Assembly: GCF_017654505.1 (NCBI RefSeq)
Contig: NC_054549.1
Span: 28,569,647-28,633,646, forward strand
DNA length: 64,000 nt
Direction of reading: 5' to 3'
From: Polyodon spathula
Taxonomy: Eukaryota; Chordata; Actinopteri; Acipenseriformes; Polyodontidae
The position numbers and the translations under genes were made by a program. Positions 32,298 to 47,399 of the stretch are shown here, one piece after another. Below the pieces are notes generated by a model. It was not told the origin of the DNA, ran no database searches, and saw nothing but the letters and a program-made list of their open reading frames with translations. The number at the start of each line of letters is the position of its first letter. Position 1 is the first letter of the stretch.

Positions 32298-35200
32298 GTA
32301 TTACTGAATATTGTATACCTGCTTTCACTGCTCCAGAATAAAAGTATTTTAACATTATAGACCACAATATGGACCAGATTTTTTAAAGAAGACCATTATT
32401 ACAAAAGTAACCACTTGAAAAAGCTTTGGATTATATTGCTAAGGCTGGTTACACTTTTGTAAAACACTTTGAAAATCCTACTTTTGGACAGAGAGGTTTT
32501 AAAAGTATTGAAGTCTGTCCAGCAAAAAGGAAATGCTGCCCAAATTGAATAGCTTTAAGATTAAAACAGATCTCAAAAGCAGATACAGTTCATCTTATAC
32601 TTACATTGTATTTAGAAAGTCATATAGTGTGTACAACCACGGCAATTTGGAATTAATTTTAATCAAATGGGATTAAACTGAGCTCACAGCTTTATAAACG
32701 AAAATCGATCAAAGGGATTTCAGATTTCCACCATCTGATAGAAAACACCAAATTAAATCCTAATTCTCCATGCCTGCCTGCTCTGAGATTTCGTATTTTT
32801 ACACCAGCATTGCAGCTGCAATGAGTAGAAATGTCCTTACCAACCTCAGCTCAATATTCAAAGGGAAACTCCCAACATATAATTGTCTTCATTAGACCTT
32901 AAATTAGCAGTTTCAATCTGTGATTCAATTATCCAGTCTGTTGCTTTCTTGAAGAAACAACGTACACTAAGATAAACCATTCTGAAACTTATTTTGTGTA
33001 AAGCAGCACTTTGGGTTATCCGGAAGGAGCTTTTATTAAGTGTTCGTGTTTTGCATGGCAGTAAAGTTCTTCACTGCTAGCAGATTAAGGTGGCTTTGCC
33101 TTGGCCTGCCCTGTTGACATTATTTTTTATCATTCAATGCCCTCGTGTGGTTTTGTTTACTGATGCTGTGTTTGAAAGACTAACAAGCAAATGTCTTTTG
33201 AGTATTATTAGCCAGTGGATTGTCTCAGCTTGACAGATTTCATGTAGCGCAGTCATTAGATTACCACTAAAAGCCAATGGAACATAAGAATCTTGAAATT
33301 CCCTTTAAACAGCATTTCAAGTAGCTTAGGAAATCCAGACACAAATATAACTAAGAAATACATTTTAAAAATGTCTAGGAAACAAAAACAGTTCTTTGGT
33401 TTAGCATAACTAGCATAAATATCTTCAGCAGGCATTACCTTTACATATGAACAAATGCCAGTCTGCTCACAAGAAGAGGTTTACGTTGATTCAATAAAGC
33501 ATTCTGTAATGGGTGAAGAGCAAAAGGATCATTCATATTTCCAGCTAGTGGGTTTCTACTATAAGACATGCAAGAACAGATTGTGGTAACATTCCTGCTG
33601 AAGGGATGCTGAGATATGAACAGCCTGTGAGTGCAGTTTTAATTGAGGGGTGTACCAGCACTCTCTGGACTGCACAACCTGGGATTAAACCAATGTTAAA
33701 GTTATCAGCTGCAGCCATTGAAAAATACCTCACATACACAAACACAATGTGGGAGACTCCCAGGCCTGGAATAGGACCTTCAGGGGTATTAGTAACTGTA
33801 GCAATGACAACATCATTGAATTACAACAGATTTTGCTCAGTAGTCTTGATATGCTGTCACACAGACACTGATGTTGGACATTGATGTGTCACAGTTTGAA
33901 AATGTTACCACTGCAGTTGCTTGTAGTCTACCATTAGCTCATACCATTGTAGATGTAGATATGGCCCAAGAAGGCAGAGCTCCAAAATGCCACGATATCT
34001 CCGCAGGTGTTTTTCTAATAATGATGTTTTTATAATTATTAATAAATATTCAATTTTTCTCTTAATTGCTGCTTCCGCCTATACAGTTTACTATAGTAAA
34101 AGCATAGAATGAAGACTGGTGAAACCTGATAAATCACAGGTATGCATTATGGTATGAAAAAGCATATTAAAAAAGCAAACATAAATACTGTGTAAAATGA
34201 CTTGCAAATTTACCATAGAAAACAGTTGTAAAGGCTCTTGCTTATTATGCATGGTTTCTCTAAATGGGCTTATAATAATGGCTTTCATACAAGTTTTCCA
34301 GCATTGACCTCACTTATTCTGCAGTGGGAAAGACAGTATGGCACAAAGGCCGTAAAATATAAGGCTGCTTTCAACCATTACAAGAGCCCTCATCTTTGTT
34401 GAAATGAATGCCATAGAGTATAAACAACTGTTCACTATAAATATTGCATGACAAAGTATATGTGATAGAAATAGATTAATAGCACCGTTTTGACTTGTAA
34501 TAACTTGACAAAATAATCGAGCTCAGTGGTGCTCACCTTGTTCCCTGGTGAAAAGGATTGTTATTTGCATACTCCATGCACTGTGCACTGTCACAGAATA
34601 AAAAGCAATAACTCCCCAAGAAAAAAAAAAAAAAAGTAAAGATCCTGCAAGTAAACAGAGAAAAACAAGATCATATGCTTGTCATGGTTAACCTGCATTA
34701 AATTTTGTGGTTTACCATGTTTTTCACAGGTATGGATTTGTCACAATCTCAGTACATATTATCCTGTGTCCAGGTGTGACCCAAGGCATAGAGAACAACT
34801 GAAAGACTAAATAAAATGATAACACTTGTAATGCAGTTTCTAAGTACAACTTATTATTAGTATTATTTTGTGATTTAAGATTATTGTGTCTATAGGTTTT
34901 TATTTTGTTTGAGCAGCCACAATAAATCAGCTTCACTTTGCACAGAACAGCTATTGAAATGTTGTTTGCTCATCTCGGTGCTAGCAATTTATAAAACTTG
35001 GTTAGAGGACTCTGAGTTCATTTATTTTGTATCACTTTGATAACATACAGTAAATCTGATTAGATGTTTCTCTTTTATCTTAGAAGTGTGTTCTGTTTGC
35101 TCAGTAAAGTGACACTGTTTAAGAAAATTATGCCCAGTGTGATTTACTTTTTTAGTTCCAGAGCCTTACTTACAGATATTTATTCAATATAAAAACGATA

Positions 35201-36159
35201 GTATATACAGTAGTGGGGACAAGGCTTGTCAGCCAGGGAAAGCTAAAACAAATCAATGGTACAAACTTCTTGCCTGTATAGTACCCCTCAACACGTCACT
35301 GTGTCATTCTTCTCAAGTGGATTTTTTTTTCTTCTTTTTTTTATGTTTGAGACATACAATGTGTGAAGCCTGAAATTAAATACAAACTCAGACGACCAGC
35401 ACTGGTTCATTCTGGTCAAAGCTGGTATTTGTGCTGGTTTTTAACGGGTCATGTTGTTTCAAGAGTCTAAAATGATGAAAAGCAGCTGCTGGGTCAATAA
35501 ATAACTCATTTAAGTCCCTCTACCATACAATTATAAAGCCAAATATTATCTACACTCTAAACATTGCTATAAACCTGTATTGGGGTTTTATAAACCAAGT
35601 AAGAAACTAGTAAATGTATGTTCCAATTCCAATGTGTGTGTGGCTGGCCACCAGCAATTCTCAACACTGCATAGGATTTATTGGAAATCCCAGATTCCAA
35701 TTAAGCCAATACAAGAACTGTGAAAAAAGAAATGCACTAAGCCTCCTGTTTTTATAATTGAAACGCTGAAACTGGCAGCTGAGTGGCACTTAACCGCTGG
35801 CATTTTCACTTGGTAGCCATACCCTGTCTATAATGTCCATTGGTCTTGTCAAATAGACATGTACAATTTGTGGGCATGCTTTACCAATCTAATGGGCTGT
35901 AATCTCAGCAAGCTGAAGCCGGGTAATAGCAGTACATATATTGAGGAAAACACAATGATTACCTAGATCATATGTATTATATAGGTTAAAAATAATCCAT
36001 TGTGAATTAATGATCAAGTGCAAAAATATGACCCTATTCTCCAACTCCACCCTTTTGAAATGACATGTGTTGGGCTTCCCTGAGAATTGTATAATAGAAT
36101 GGAAATATATCACTGTATCTGCTTCACATGGACACAATCGGCTTAACACAACACAGATT

Positions 36160-36164
<5 letters not shown>
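32298..36164. other. AT-rich noncoding sequence, no gene seen
   Basis: No domain-bearing frame or element end was recognised. The stretch at about 33000-33300 has few simple repeats and balanced composition, so it is a fair place to look for conserved noncoding elements, but nothing in the single sequence proves that. Confidence 0.55.

Positions 36165-36197
<33 letters not shown>
36165..36197. repeat. A-homopolymer, 33 bases
   Basis: A pure A-run. The sequence before it does not resemble a LINE or SINE tail that I recognise. Confidence 0.95.
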
Positions 36198-36199
<2 letters not shown>

Positions 36200-39100
36200 T
36201 AAGTATAAGGACATTTAAATAGGTTAATGTAATAAAAGGAGCAAATGTGAAGTAGTATTTACTTGGATTTTATTAATACTGATTAAAAATACATTTAGCT
36301 TCACATTAACTTAGCTTTTTGTCCCCAGCTTAAAAGTTTATTAAAATGTGTTATTTGTCCAATAAACCCTTAGGCCCACTCTAAAACAATGAAGTACTCA
36401 GTGTAGCTAATAAAAATGATATAAAATTGGGTGTATTTCATAATAACAAACACAAAAATAAGGTAGTATTCCAACAAGCTTAAGATATTATAGTTTCTTA
36501 TCTGCATGCACATACTGCAAAACAAGTGTGGCTATTCTAGATAGATAAAGGGGTACTGTTAGAGGGTCCCCAAGGAGTTTCCATAACATCTAAAACTGTT
36601 CATGAGATATTAACAATCGAAACAGTGTCAGCAGAGGATTGACAAGTACATATAAAAACATATTTAAATACAGTTTAATGGAATATACTCAACAAATAAA
36701 TGTGGATATACACTTATTTTAATCCGACAAACCAATTACCAACATCTTGTCAAATTCCCATAGTAACTTGGGCTCACCAAGGAGACGTACCATTGAACCA
36801 AAAACTACCTTGCCATCAGACAATCTTCCATCCGCTCTGTAATCACAATGTGTGTTTGGGGTTGTGGGTCAAGGCACAGCCTCAGGATTGCCTTCAGCCT
36901 ACATCTGCTCCCGCCCCCTAGTTGCTTCAGCTCAGCCTTCTATCTCGTATTTGTGCAATGATTATTAATTTACAAACAAACAAGACAAACAATGTAATTG
37001 CACTGTTAGCACCAATAGATGTATATCTTTTAACCTTGAGATTGCTATCAAGGACCTTGCTTTTCTTTTTTTATAAAAGAAAATATGTTCCCACCAATAC
37101 TCCCAAGAGTTTCTATAGCAACTTCATAGCAGTGTAGACAAATGCAGGTGCCATATGCATTGTTTTGCCATTGGTACATAAAGGTTAATTTATATAACTG
37201 CGGACAACTAATCATAGGGGATTAGAACATGGTTGACAGTTCTCAGGATTCTACCTTAAGACTGGAGGCTACTGTGACTGTTGCCTTTAACACACAGCAG
37301 CATACAGTAGCCTGCATTCGCCTCCAGTTTTCAAACGCTTTGCTGCTGCCTTGTCAAGAAAAAACGAACACCCTGCATTTTGTCCAGATCTCATTTCCCT
37401 GCAGAATCCCACCAATTCATTTTCACATTTATATTCCCCTGCCTGTGAAGCCCTGACATACATGTACATGGTTCTGACTCAGCCAATTAACTTCTGTCCT
37501 TTGACTTGGCATGCAAACTTTCATTTCAGTGTAGGCTATAGCTGCCTGGATGCTGGACAAATAAGCACTTTGTCAAGCTGTACTGCCGTTCTTTTTCAAA
37601 TGTTAGAAATGTGTTTTTTTCAAGATTTTTTCAGACATAATGGTACTGTCGGCATTACAATAAGCTAAGAATGAAAGGGGTTCTGGTAGGTATTTAATAA
37701 CATGTTTCACCTATGAGATACAGGGCTAGTGCTGTTTTTTTCAATGAATTAACCAAAGAATACTGTATCCACCTCATACATTAGATGGTCTAACATACAT
37801 ACGTATTATATCTTGTATTCAAGAAACAGAAACACTTGCCAATACACTGTTTATAGGATGCAAGTTCACCATTGGCAGTCAGGAAAGTTGTGTGCCAATG
37901 TGATGAGGGTGCAAATTATCTTGGGAGCAATAAATGACCATTCCTCAATGACTACCAACTCGAATTACTACAGGGGAATCTGTAGCGATGTCTGTTCTCC
38001 AGAATGGCCCACAGAATTATAACTTATAAGATTGTGTCTTGTTGAACATCAGCATGTTGTGCAGTTCTGTACACAAAAAGACTTGCTAACTAATTCAACT
38101 CAATCAACCATCAAGTTTGTTAGATCTGTTGTCTTAGCCATTGTGGGTGAAACTGTCCGAAATCAGGGAGATTTTACATATTTCAGCATACATGTCAGGT
38201 ATGTTATTTGCAGAAATGATGAAACAACCATTCAAATCGTCAGTCTTGTTTAAGAAAAACAATATTTTGTTCTACTAATGTAGATAAGCAAAACTATTAA
38301 TACCTGCCAATTCCATAAAACTATGCAGCAGTATGCTGTAGTACTTGGAAGTCCCATACAGTATCATTTAGTGCTTTTTTCAAGTGACAATCATTTAAAA
38401 TGTGGCTAAATCTGCTTGTCTTTTCCTGCAGAAGACATAACATGAATAGCTTCACCAGAAGAAATTGAAATAGGCTCAAAACATTTCAACACCAATTAGC
38501 CACAGTCCACATCCTAAATATGTAGCAATCAAGATAAATGGAATTGATTAACATTAGACACACATTATCTCATTACTTTCTAAATATGGAAAAGAGGAGT
38601 CGTACTATACTTGGAGGCTTTCTGCTCCTCTGAGACCAGTCATTCCATGAATGGACTGAGAAAGAAAAGCCATTATACTATAAAATATGCCTCTCTTTTT
38701 GCAGAAGATTTGGAGGCACTTCATGTAAGAGATCTACACTGAAGTTTGTCTACACCATTTCTCCCTGGTTCCATCCTACAAAACGTACAAGGTGTCCAGT
38801 TTCCAGGAGATTTCATCTTGTGCAGTCGTATAACAATGTTTCAACATTCTCAGCTTGACACAGAAGAGCAAATGAGATGAAACAACTTCCATAAACACGG
38901 CTGTGTCCCACACCATTTACACCTGTTACATTACATGCAAAGAAGTGTGAAGAGTGAAGCTTTCGATGTCATTTTAATTGCTTTTTTTCACACTCCCCTT
39001 CCTGTTTTGTGGTGAATCATTCTGAGTGGTTATGGGTTCTGTTTTTCAAATATTTAATTTTAAATCAGTTTTCTTTAAAACTGTCTTTCAACTTGCATTG

Positions 39101-41962
39101 AGCTTGTCTGGCGAATCCTAAGTGCCAGAACTGAACAGACTTCCTCATTTCATTCCTTTGACCTCATCCAGCCCCACTTACTCGGTTTATATTAAAATAC
39201 AACAGACAGGGCTGGTAGAGTTTCTGTTTACGTTGTCACATACAATTGTTTGAACAGAGTGAAGAAGCATGTTCAGCGCTGAGATTTAGGATTATCCAGA
39301 CAAACTCAAAAGACAAGTAAATGCAGATTGAGTAAATTACAATACCTCAGTATTGGAGTAAAGGAACCCAGTACCAACCAGAATGATTGCAATAACATAG
39401 GGAATACAAACAATACATATAGATATAAAAAATGTACAAATAAAAAGACATTTGAAGCTACTTAAAGCATCTGTTTTGTCCTTACTAAATAAATGAAGCC
39501 TATGCTTTATCATTACAGCACAGTCGGAATGGTGTGCCAACTGAAACTCTTAGTATGCTCTGTTTTTTACTTGCAACACAGCCGGAGATACGTACTCAAT
39601 ATAATTATAGCAAAACAGAATTGTAAAATAAGAGATTTTTACAACTTCCTTCACCCCTCCCTCCTGGACTGCATTATTTGCAGTGTCAGTGGAGTAAACA
39701 AGGTAGACAGCCGGTTTCAGAGCCCTTCTTCATCCCACATATTCCCCGAGCTGGCACTTATTTTTGTGTTGATACATTGAACAATCAAATGCGTGGTATA
39801 GAATTTTACTGCATGATATCCTGAAACCCACCAAAGGCCCCTTACTTCAATGACAAACTTGCAGAAAGTAAAGTTTTTTGATTGAACAAAATAATGAAAT
39901 CTTCCAAGATTGAAAACAAAAAAAAAGAACATTTTTCATAGCTAGCGACACAAGTTTGACTTGGTCTGCGTCCACACGTTACATACCATCACATCACAGG
40001 CACAATTGACTGTAAATGCTAGTTAAGTGTCCTCAGACTGACTAGTAATAGGCATACATAGCCTTCTGACCCTTGCAGAGGATACAGATTTGTAAGTACT
40101 TGGGTAAGCATCAGTATATAATGACATTGTCTCCACAACAGCTGTAACAGCTTTTCCACTTCCTCAAGAGGAGAAAGCTATCTTCATTTCGTATAATGTT
40201 TTAGTCACTGCAGTTTGCACTTGATGAAAAGCAGTAGGGGATGCTTAGTGCAGTAAGACAAAATGATCGATCTTCAGTACTACTTTTGGCTCATTACATT
40301 TCAGTGCTAGGCCCATGTGCTTTATCTGGCAGCAGTAATTGAGATGCCATTTCAGCTCCTCTTTTTGGAACCGAATTGCAGTTCACTTTTTTCATGCACT
40401 GGGATTTCCTGAGATTCTTGACTTGACATTTTTCGAATTTTTCATACTATCACTACTTTTGTACCTGTTAAAAACTAACAATCAAGAATTTTTAAATTTT
40501 GATTCATTGTGATTTAGGTTGCATTTATTGTCGGTGACATGTTATATGGATGCAAACAAACAGGAGCACTGTTTTTGCATGAAATTCCATTTGTATTGGG
40601 CTTTTAAGTCTTGCAAAAATGTTTCAGCTAATGCCATCGTCAATGTTATGATACTAACACTGATAAAGACATTATGAATTATTATAGTCATTACACACAT
40701 TAACATGTTTACTCTATTTATTCTAAATAACCAAGCAACAATAACACATAAATGCATAATTAAACTGTAATCAATCAATTATATGGTATAATTACAATAA
40801 TACAGGTGTGCCCAGGTTCAACTATAATTACAATTCCATTGTAATTGAAATTAGTTACAAATTGCACAATTACAGTTGTCACAGACCCCATGTCCACTGC
40901 TGCTGATACTTTGGTAAAGGCAGAAGCTGATCTTTGGAGCGCTTGCATGCACATGATTAATTTATTCCTGGCTTTCAAATGACACAAGTTTACATACAGT
41001 AGGTGCTGTCACTAAGGCTATCAAAACTAATTCCTTTAGGAGCTCAGGGACTGCTGTTCCCTAACAGTGAGATGATAACTTCTGCTCCTTCCAGATAATG
41101 TGGACAAGGTACAGAGGTGTCATACTATACATAGTTGTCAGAAATGATGAATCCAGTTTTCTTGTAGTAAGAATAGCCCAGCTGAGGTGAAACTGTGCAC
41201 AAGACTTGTATTGTTAAAGTAGAAAACACTGCCCTGCCTTACCATTTATTTTATTCTGTGTAGCACCCTTACAGTGTATTTGTGCTTTAGGCTGGAGCTG
41301 GGTTCACCCTTTGTAAGAATAAGCACATATTAAATATTAAGTTTGACTCATCCCCATAACTGCCATTGCACACTGAGTGTTTTTTATTTGTTTGTTTAAA
41401 AAAAAAAATTAAAAAATGAACAAGAATAGCGGCTTGCAAAAATTGCCTTCCTCCAGTCTGAGCTCTGCAGGGTTAGTGGTGCATCCTCCAAAGCAAACCC
41501 CTGATCTGTAGAAGCTGTTTGAAATCCATTATTTATGTTGCACAAGGACCAGGCTAATCTTTAGGGAAGACAATTCAACCAGATATGCGCAGCTTTTCTT
41601 TTTTTTTTTCTTAAGTGAAATAAACAGTTGAAAACACATTATTCAACTAAACATAGTTGCAGGCAACTTTTTCTATGAGTTTCTAATTGAATCTATCAGC
41701 CTTGACCATACTCTGAAACAGGTTCAGCATGGACAGTACAATGGTTTTAAATAGGATTGAAAGACAGTTGATAATGGTAACAAAGTTACTTTTATATGCT
41801 ACTGATCTGTATGAAACCCACAAGAAAGTAAATTCCTGATGTTATTACACAGTGAAGTTACAACACTGGAGAAAAATCAGTTTCCCATAAAGTAGCTTTG
41901 ATATAAAAAATGAACCAATTGATTTCATTTTAAAACCAGTGTCTTAAAATTTAATTCTCCAG
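36198..41962. other. AT-rich noncoding sequence, no gene seen
   Basis: Short frames only. A small inverted repeat (AATTACAAT and its complement, 3-base loop) lies near 40825-40846 within an AATTAC-rich patch. No gene was recognised. Confidence 0.6.
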
Positions 41963-41971
41963 TATATATAT

Positions 41972-42045
<74 letters not shown>
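41963..42045. repeat. (TA)n microsatellite, about 83 bp
   Basis: A TA array with a single phase break near 41982. Confidence 0.97.
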
Positions 42046-42046
<1 letters not shown>

Positions 42047-45000
42047 CAGTTAATAGTTTCTTTTAACTCTCCTTAGAAGTTCCATGAATTAACGTGAACT
42101 GCAATACAAATCCCAAACTGCACTCATTCCATTGGATCTAAAGCCGTAATCAACTCACACAACACAGCAATGCAGGCAGTGTGCTAAGAGAATGTGATAG
42201 TGGGTAGGGGTGAAATCTTACACCCCATGGTCTCACAGTCCATCGGTTGGCCTTCATAGATGAAGAAATCAACGCTGCACGGACCTGCTGCTAACAGGCA
42301 CCCCGCTGCAAACAGGAAATACTTCCATTCAGTGAATCTGCAGCTTGTCTGGGATGCCAGCTACTGTATCTGATCATCAATTTGTGAGGCAATTATCTTT
42401 GATTTTGTAATCTTTTTAGTAGATTTGAGCTGAGTAACTGTCTAGTGATGTGGATTTCAAACACTGAAGACATTGAGAAACACTTCTGTTATTTAATTTG
42501 CTAGTAAGTTTCTTTTAGTATTTCTAAATGTATCACTATGGCATGTTTTATAGTCTGTTCCGGCTATATTATTCATACATATAAAGTAAATTACAGTTTT
42601 CATAAGTAGCCGAATAACATAATCAAAATCGGGGAAATAATTTTAGGAATATATAATAAGTGCAGTATGTGCAATAATAACTGCAATAATACTTAAGCCC
42701 ACTAGCAAATTAAGTACAGTATTTACATATTTTTAAGTAGGCTGATGTGCATTACTGTAAACGATTCCCAGAACTATACACATAAACCAAATGGCCCCAT
42801 TTTAATTTTACAAACATCAACGCTAATTCATGTATAAAATATATACTGCAGTATACCCTGAAATTGATGTGATGCTGACATCATGATGTGATTCTCTGTA
42901 TCAGATGGCTAGCAGCAGAGGGAAATTACATAAAATAAAGATCATCTATACTTTTTAATTATTCTTATTTAACTACATATTATAAAAAGTTAACTTCTTG
43001 CAAAGCCACTCATATCATACAATATTCTATACGTTGAGAAAAAACACTATGTTTAATAGATACAAGCTAATTTGGGGATTGGCAAATGCAGCTCATAGGG
43101 GAAAGCAGCAGTTCATTTCTCATGCTATTGCATTGAGTAGAGAAGAATCATTTCAGTACATTTTCCATGAAGAAAATTATGCAAAACGGGATCATTATTT
43201 TTTTCTTTCTCATGGCTTATGAAAATAAATTCTCATTTTATCAGTAAAATGTAATTCTCATCTTTAAATATCTTTTGAAGTTTCGTAGGCTCTTCATGGG
43301 GATTGCTGGGGTTGAAGCAGCAGCTTGTAAAATTACATGTTCTTGAGTAATACCCATGATTGAATTTAGAGAATCATAGCATACACTTCTGTAACAAGTA
43401 GGAAATCAATATCTCAAAGCTTTAGGTCTTTATCATTTGGAAAACAAAAAGTCACATGGCCATCTTAGGTCACAGGTCAAAGTAAGGGTGTTGCTACGTT
43501 CTGTTGGAGGAGTTTCCACAAAGATAATCAAATCCTTTTACTTTGACTGTTATCTGCCCCTCTTGATTTACAAAGCAAAAGAAATGAAAATGCTTTTGTG
43601 TTGCCTTTTTCCAACATGCTATCGAGTCACAGTTTCACTCTACAGGCACAGGGGAAGCACATTGCAAATGACGCTCATGTGCTCAGTACTAAAAGCCACT
43701 GCAGCAGAATCACACGAGCGTGTTATCCCTCTGCATTCAGGCCATCAGGTAGAATCGCAGGGTTGCAATGATGACTAAATTACCACTTTGGCAATGGCAC
43801 TGTCATTCACAGTAGGAAAGAGGTTAGCATGACGAAAAGGGAACGTTACTACCTGAATCACTGTTGCTGTTTATCATTCAGTACACTGTAGATGGTTAAG
43901 TAGGGGAGAATCCTTCTCTCCAACCTGTGCTGAAGGATTTACTTTTATAAAAGAGTACTGCAGTATACCTTTTTTCATAGACACCAAGATCAGCATTTAT
44001 ATCCAGCAAGTATAGCATAGTAAAAGCATGATGGTAAATCATGGTGAACTGCAAAATTAACATGCAAGTCTACCAAAGCAAACTTTTCTAAAGTTTAGAA
44101 ACCGCACAGATCCTCTCAGCAAATCATGTTCTGAGTGGAGCAGTCATTGCCCTACAGATGTATGCCCTCTGAAAAGCTAACAGGACTTTAGTATCTTGCT
44201 TTAAAACAGCAGCACACATTTCAAGCAATCCAGGCGATCCACACCAACATATAACCAAAAAAAAACCCTGTTTTTTAAAACAGTTTGACGTATTTATTTT
44301 GTTTATAACGAGTCAATGTGGTCTATTTTAATTATCTTAAGTGACTGATCTAATTACCACCACTCTTATTTTATGTACTAATCCACTGGGATTTATTGAC
44401 CCTCTTATTACAATTATTACACCATATGGTGAAATTAGTTCTGCAAAAAATCAGCATTATAAAATAGTAGTGGTTTTAATATCAACCAATGTCTAGCTTA
44501 TTAAAATAAACCCTGCTCTGTTTTTGTATTTCATTTCAATGTGTTATGTTTTTCTTTTCTTTTTGTTAGCTGTGGGTCGCCCATGTATATGCTATTGGAC
44601 AGGCATTTCTCCTTCTCAAAGTAACTATATATTTTCTAATAGATGCTCAAGCATGTAAGGACTCCTAGAAATGTATAGAATCTTTTTAACTGGAATGAGT
44701 CTGAATGCAAAAAAACAAATCTCACTTTCTTATTAAAATAATCTATGGTTGGTGCCCTGGTTTAATTAATTGAAATAGTTTTATTAGGGCACTTTATTAT
44801 TATTTCACATGAATAACTGCTTCCTATTGCTTTTCAGCCTTGTGTGCGGTCCAGGATATGTGTAACAAATGGTAATAGCCTAAAGAAAGTAATAGAAAAA
44901 ACTACTTGAAGGAGTGTTTTTTTTGTTTGTTTTTTTGTTTTGTTTTTTACAAAATGAGTATTTTAAATGTTAAAATCCATTAAAATCTTGACTTTTTCAT

Positions 45001-45604
45001 TTAATACCAACAGTTTACCAAATCTTCCCTGTCCAGTACCCCAACTTTTTATGGCAAACTCCAGTCAAATTTGAAATAAAGCTCTGAAGTTTGGGTTCTG
45101 CACATTTTACATAATAAAATACAATATTTGAAACAAAAATCGGGTGAACGATTATTTCTGGAGTCTTGCAAAAACAACCGTCAGTTTAATATGCAATGCA
45201 AATACAGTATTTCCCCATAAACGCCACTGGCTTTTACTTATGTTCTGCGTCTCTGCTCCATTACATATCTGTTAATGTGGATGTCTATCTAATGAGGCTG
45301 AACCAACCCAGATGACTGACGTAAGATGAAGAATCCCATCACTAGCTCTGGTCTGCAGTAAATGAAAACGGTTTCTATCCAGTTGCTATTAGAGGGGTTA
45401 TGAGTAAAAAGATTCAGTAATGTCCACAAATCTTATCTGACAGTGTAGATTATAGTGGTTAGAGCAGTGGCTTGTCACACCTCAGCTAATATCAAATGTT
45501 TTTTTCAATATCAGTTTTTAAGAATACAAATGCAAAAATGTGAGATAAATAAGCTGAGAGTGCTTGTAAGGACAGAATCTTGTTTTTGGGTTCATATACT
45601 CAGG
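42046..45604. other. AT-rich noncoding sequence, no gene seen
   Basis: The longest frame (113 codons from 43437) has no domain and overlaps the DR1 motif. No element ends were recognised. Confidence 0.6.
43467..43479 (+). promoter_or_regulatory. Perfect DR1 nuclear-receptor motif
   Basis: AGGTCACAGGTCA is two exact AGGTCA half-sites in direct repeat with one base between them, the consensus DR1 element for RXR heterodimers (for example PPAR), HNF4 and COUP-TF. The match is exact; occupancy is unknown, and no promoter or gene is visible beside it. Confidence 0.35.
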
Positions 45605-45900
45605 GAGTGCAGCAGGGATCAGGGCTAGGATGATTGATTTAAATTTTTGAAATTCTAAAAGGAGTTGAAAGAGTTAACACATTCCAATATTTTAAGCACT
45701 GCACAGTCCGAGAGCAGAGGAAACTTGAACAGACAGAGGACAGAGAATAATGAAGTTTTGGAATGGATTACCAAGCCATGTTTTTGATTCTGAATCATTA
45801 GGATATATTATGAACCCACTAGACAAAGTTCTGGGATCATCCAGCTTCTAGGGACTAGATGGTTTCGAGTGGCCTCCTCTTGATCATAACTTTTCTTATG
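45605..45900 (+). mobile_element. CR1/L2-like LINE 3' fragment
   Basis: The translation near 45750-45835 reads FWNGLPSHVFDSESLG, then a PLDKVLG segment and a stop. This fits the WNxLPxxVxxSxSLxxFKxxLD signature at the C-terminal end of CR1/L2-type reverse transcriptase frames. The fragment continues to ATAACTTTTCTTATG, a typical tail for this kind of repeat. No upstream polymerase or endonuclease is present, so it is a 5'-truncated, dead insertion. No clear target duplication was found. Confidence 0.55.
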
Positions 45901-47399
45901 GTCTATATAGTTTTTGGTTTCATGAATATCAAACTGTATTTCACCCATAAAAACAAACTTTGAAAAACTACCAATAACTCCTGAGTTAAGGTATATGGTG
46001 CTTAGTTTCTTTTAGTTTTATCTCAGTGTTTAGAGTTACGGATAAACCGCAACTAATATATTGCAATGTCCACCAGCTCATGCCCTTTAATCTCTGGTAA
46101 CTGGCAAATCATATTATTATCAGTATTTTCATTGACTTGTATAATGGCAATATTACCCTTGCACAGAGGGCATTGCTGCTCAGGTTCATTACTGCCAAAA
46201 CTGGTCGGATCTGATCTCTATTTATGCCTTCTGTCCTGGGTATTATTGCTTACTGTTGATTTTCCAGGTGCAATTCTCTTTATGTCCTAAAGGTGATTTC
46301 CAGAGCCAAATATGGCTGTATGTCACATCGATGTAGGTTATAGTGATTTACTTTTTCAGATAGTGATTTATTTGATACAGTTAACATTAATTTAGTTTTT
46401 ACAGTTATATTAGGGGATGTATATATTACCACAATACTTTTCAAAGCGATTTACCTGAGAGGGGGCATTGCATAATTTTGAAGAAAACTTTCATAAATAT
46501 AGCCCACTATATATTTTATTTTATTAGGGTTTTATTCCTCAAACCTCCTACTTACCCCTACACAGCCTTTTTAGTTTCAGATAAGTCACTACTAGTTTCT
46601 CAACTCTACTGTGAAAACTCTAGACTGTACACTGGGCGGTTTGAATAATGAATGCACTTCACATCAAGCAGATTGGAGGAAAATGACTTCAAAAGGCTTT
46701 ATTGTAACACTAAATGACTTGCTAATAGTGAAACTGACTTCTTCTGGCTGATGAATTTGTAGTAAAGGGGCAGTACATCACAGTGCAGTTTGCGTTGCCA
46801 AAGGACACATCTTCCGCAACGCCTCTGCATGCTGAAATTCTACCTTTCGGATTGCACAAATTAAACTGGGCTTCACTGGAATGAAGAGACACATCCATAA
46901 GGACTATTTCAAAGGCCAAACATCCCTCTTGGTTATTTCTTTGATGGCAAATCTCCTTTTTCTTAACCACCCCTAACATCAAAATTAGCTTAGAGAAACT
47001 AGTTTTACTCTCCCAAAGGACACTGATAAACTTTTAAGGTTGAAGCAAGAACTTACATTTCTTATTTTATTGATACTTATAAGCCTGCTCTGCTGCTGCT
47101 GAACTAATGATAAAAATATGCATTGTCATTGAAAGTCGATTAAGGGTTTAATTAGCTAGTAACATTCAGATAGCTAAGTAGGTGGCAATTAACCTTCTGA
47201 CTGCCATGTAATGGAATGTTTGTGCTCTTGCTGTGCCACAGTAAAATGGCACTTACATGGTTCTATTAAATTAGCGTTAAAGTATTTTAAAACACAGACA
47301 AAATCAAATCATTTACATAATCTAACACCAAATTCTAAATATAAAGCAAAGATAAAAGAAAAAAACAAAGTCAGAAATCTCTTGCAACTGGGGAGTTTA
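45901..47399. other. Noncoding sequence, no gene recognised
   Basis: A minus-strand frame at 46722-46982 (86 codons) has several Cys and a fairly protein-like look but no start context, splice sites or family I know. I leave it uncalled. Confidence 0.5.

Noticed and set aside
40820..40880. AATTAC-rich patch as a hAT-like element
   Set aside because: Only a short 9-bp inverted repeat is visible; no terminal motifs or boundaries.
43437..43778. 113-codon frame
   Set aside because: No recognisable motif, does not start at an ATG with any context, no splice-site support.
46722..46982. 86-codon minus-strand frame with several Cys
   Set aside because: Some protein-like look, but no family, leader or splice sites; kept as unannotated.
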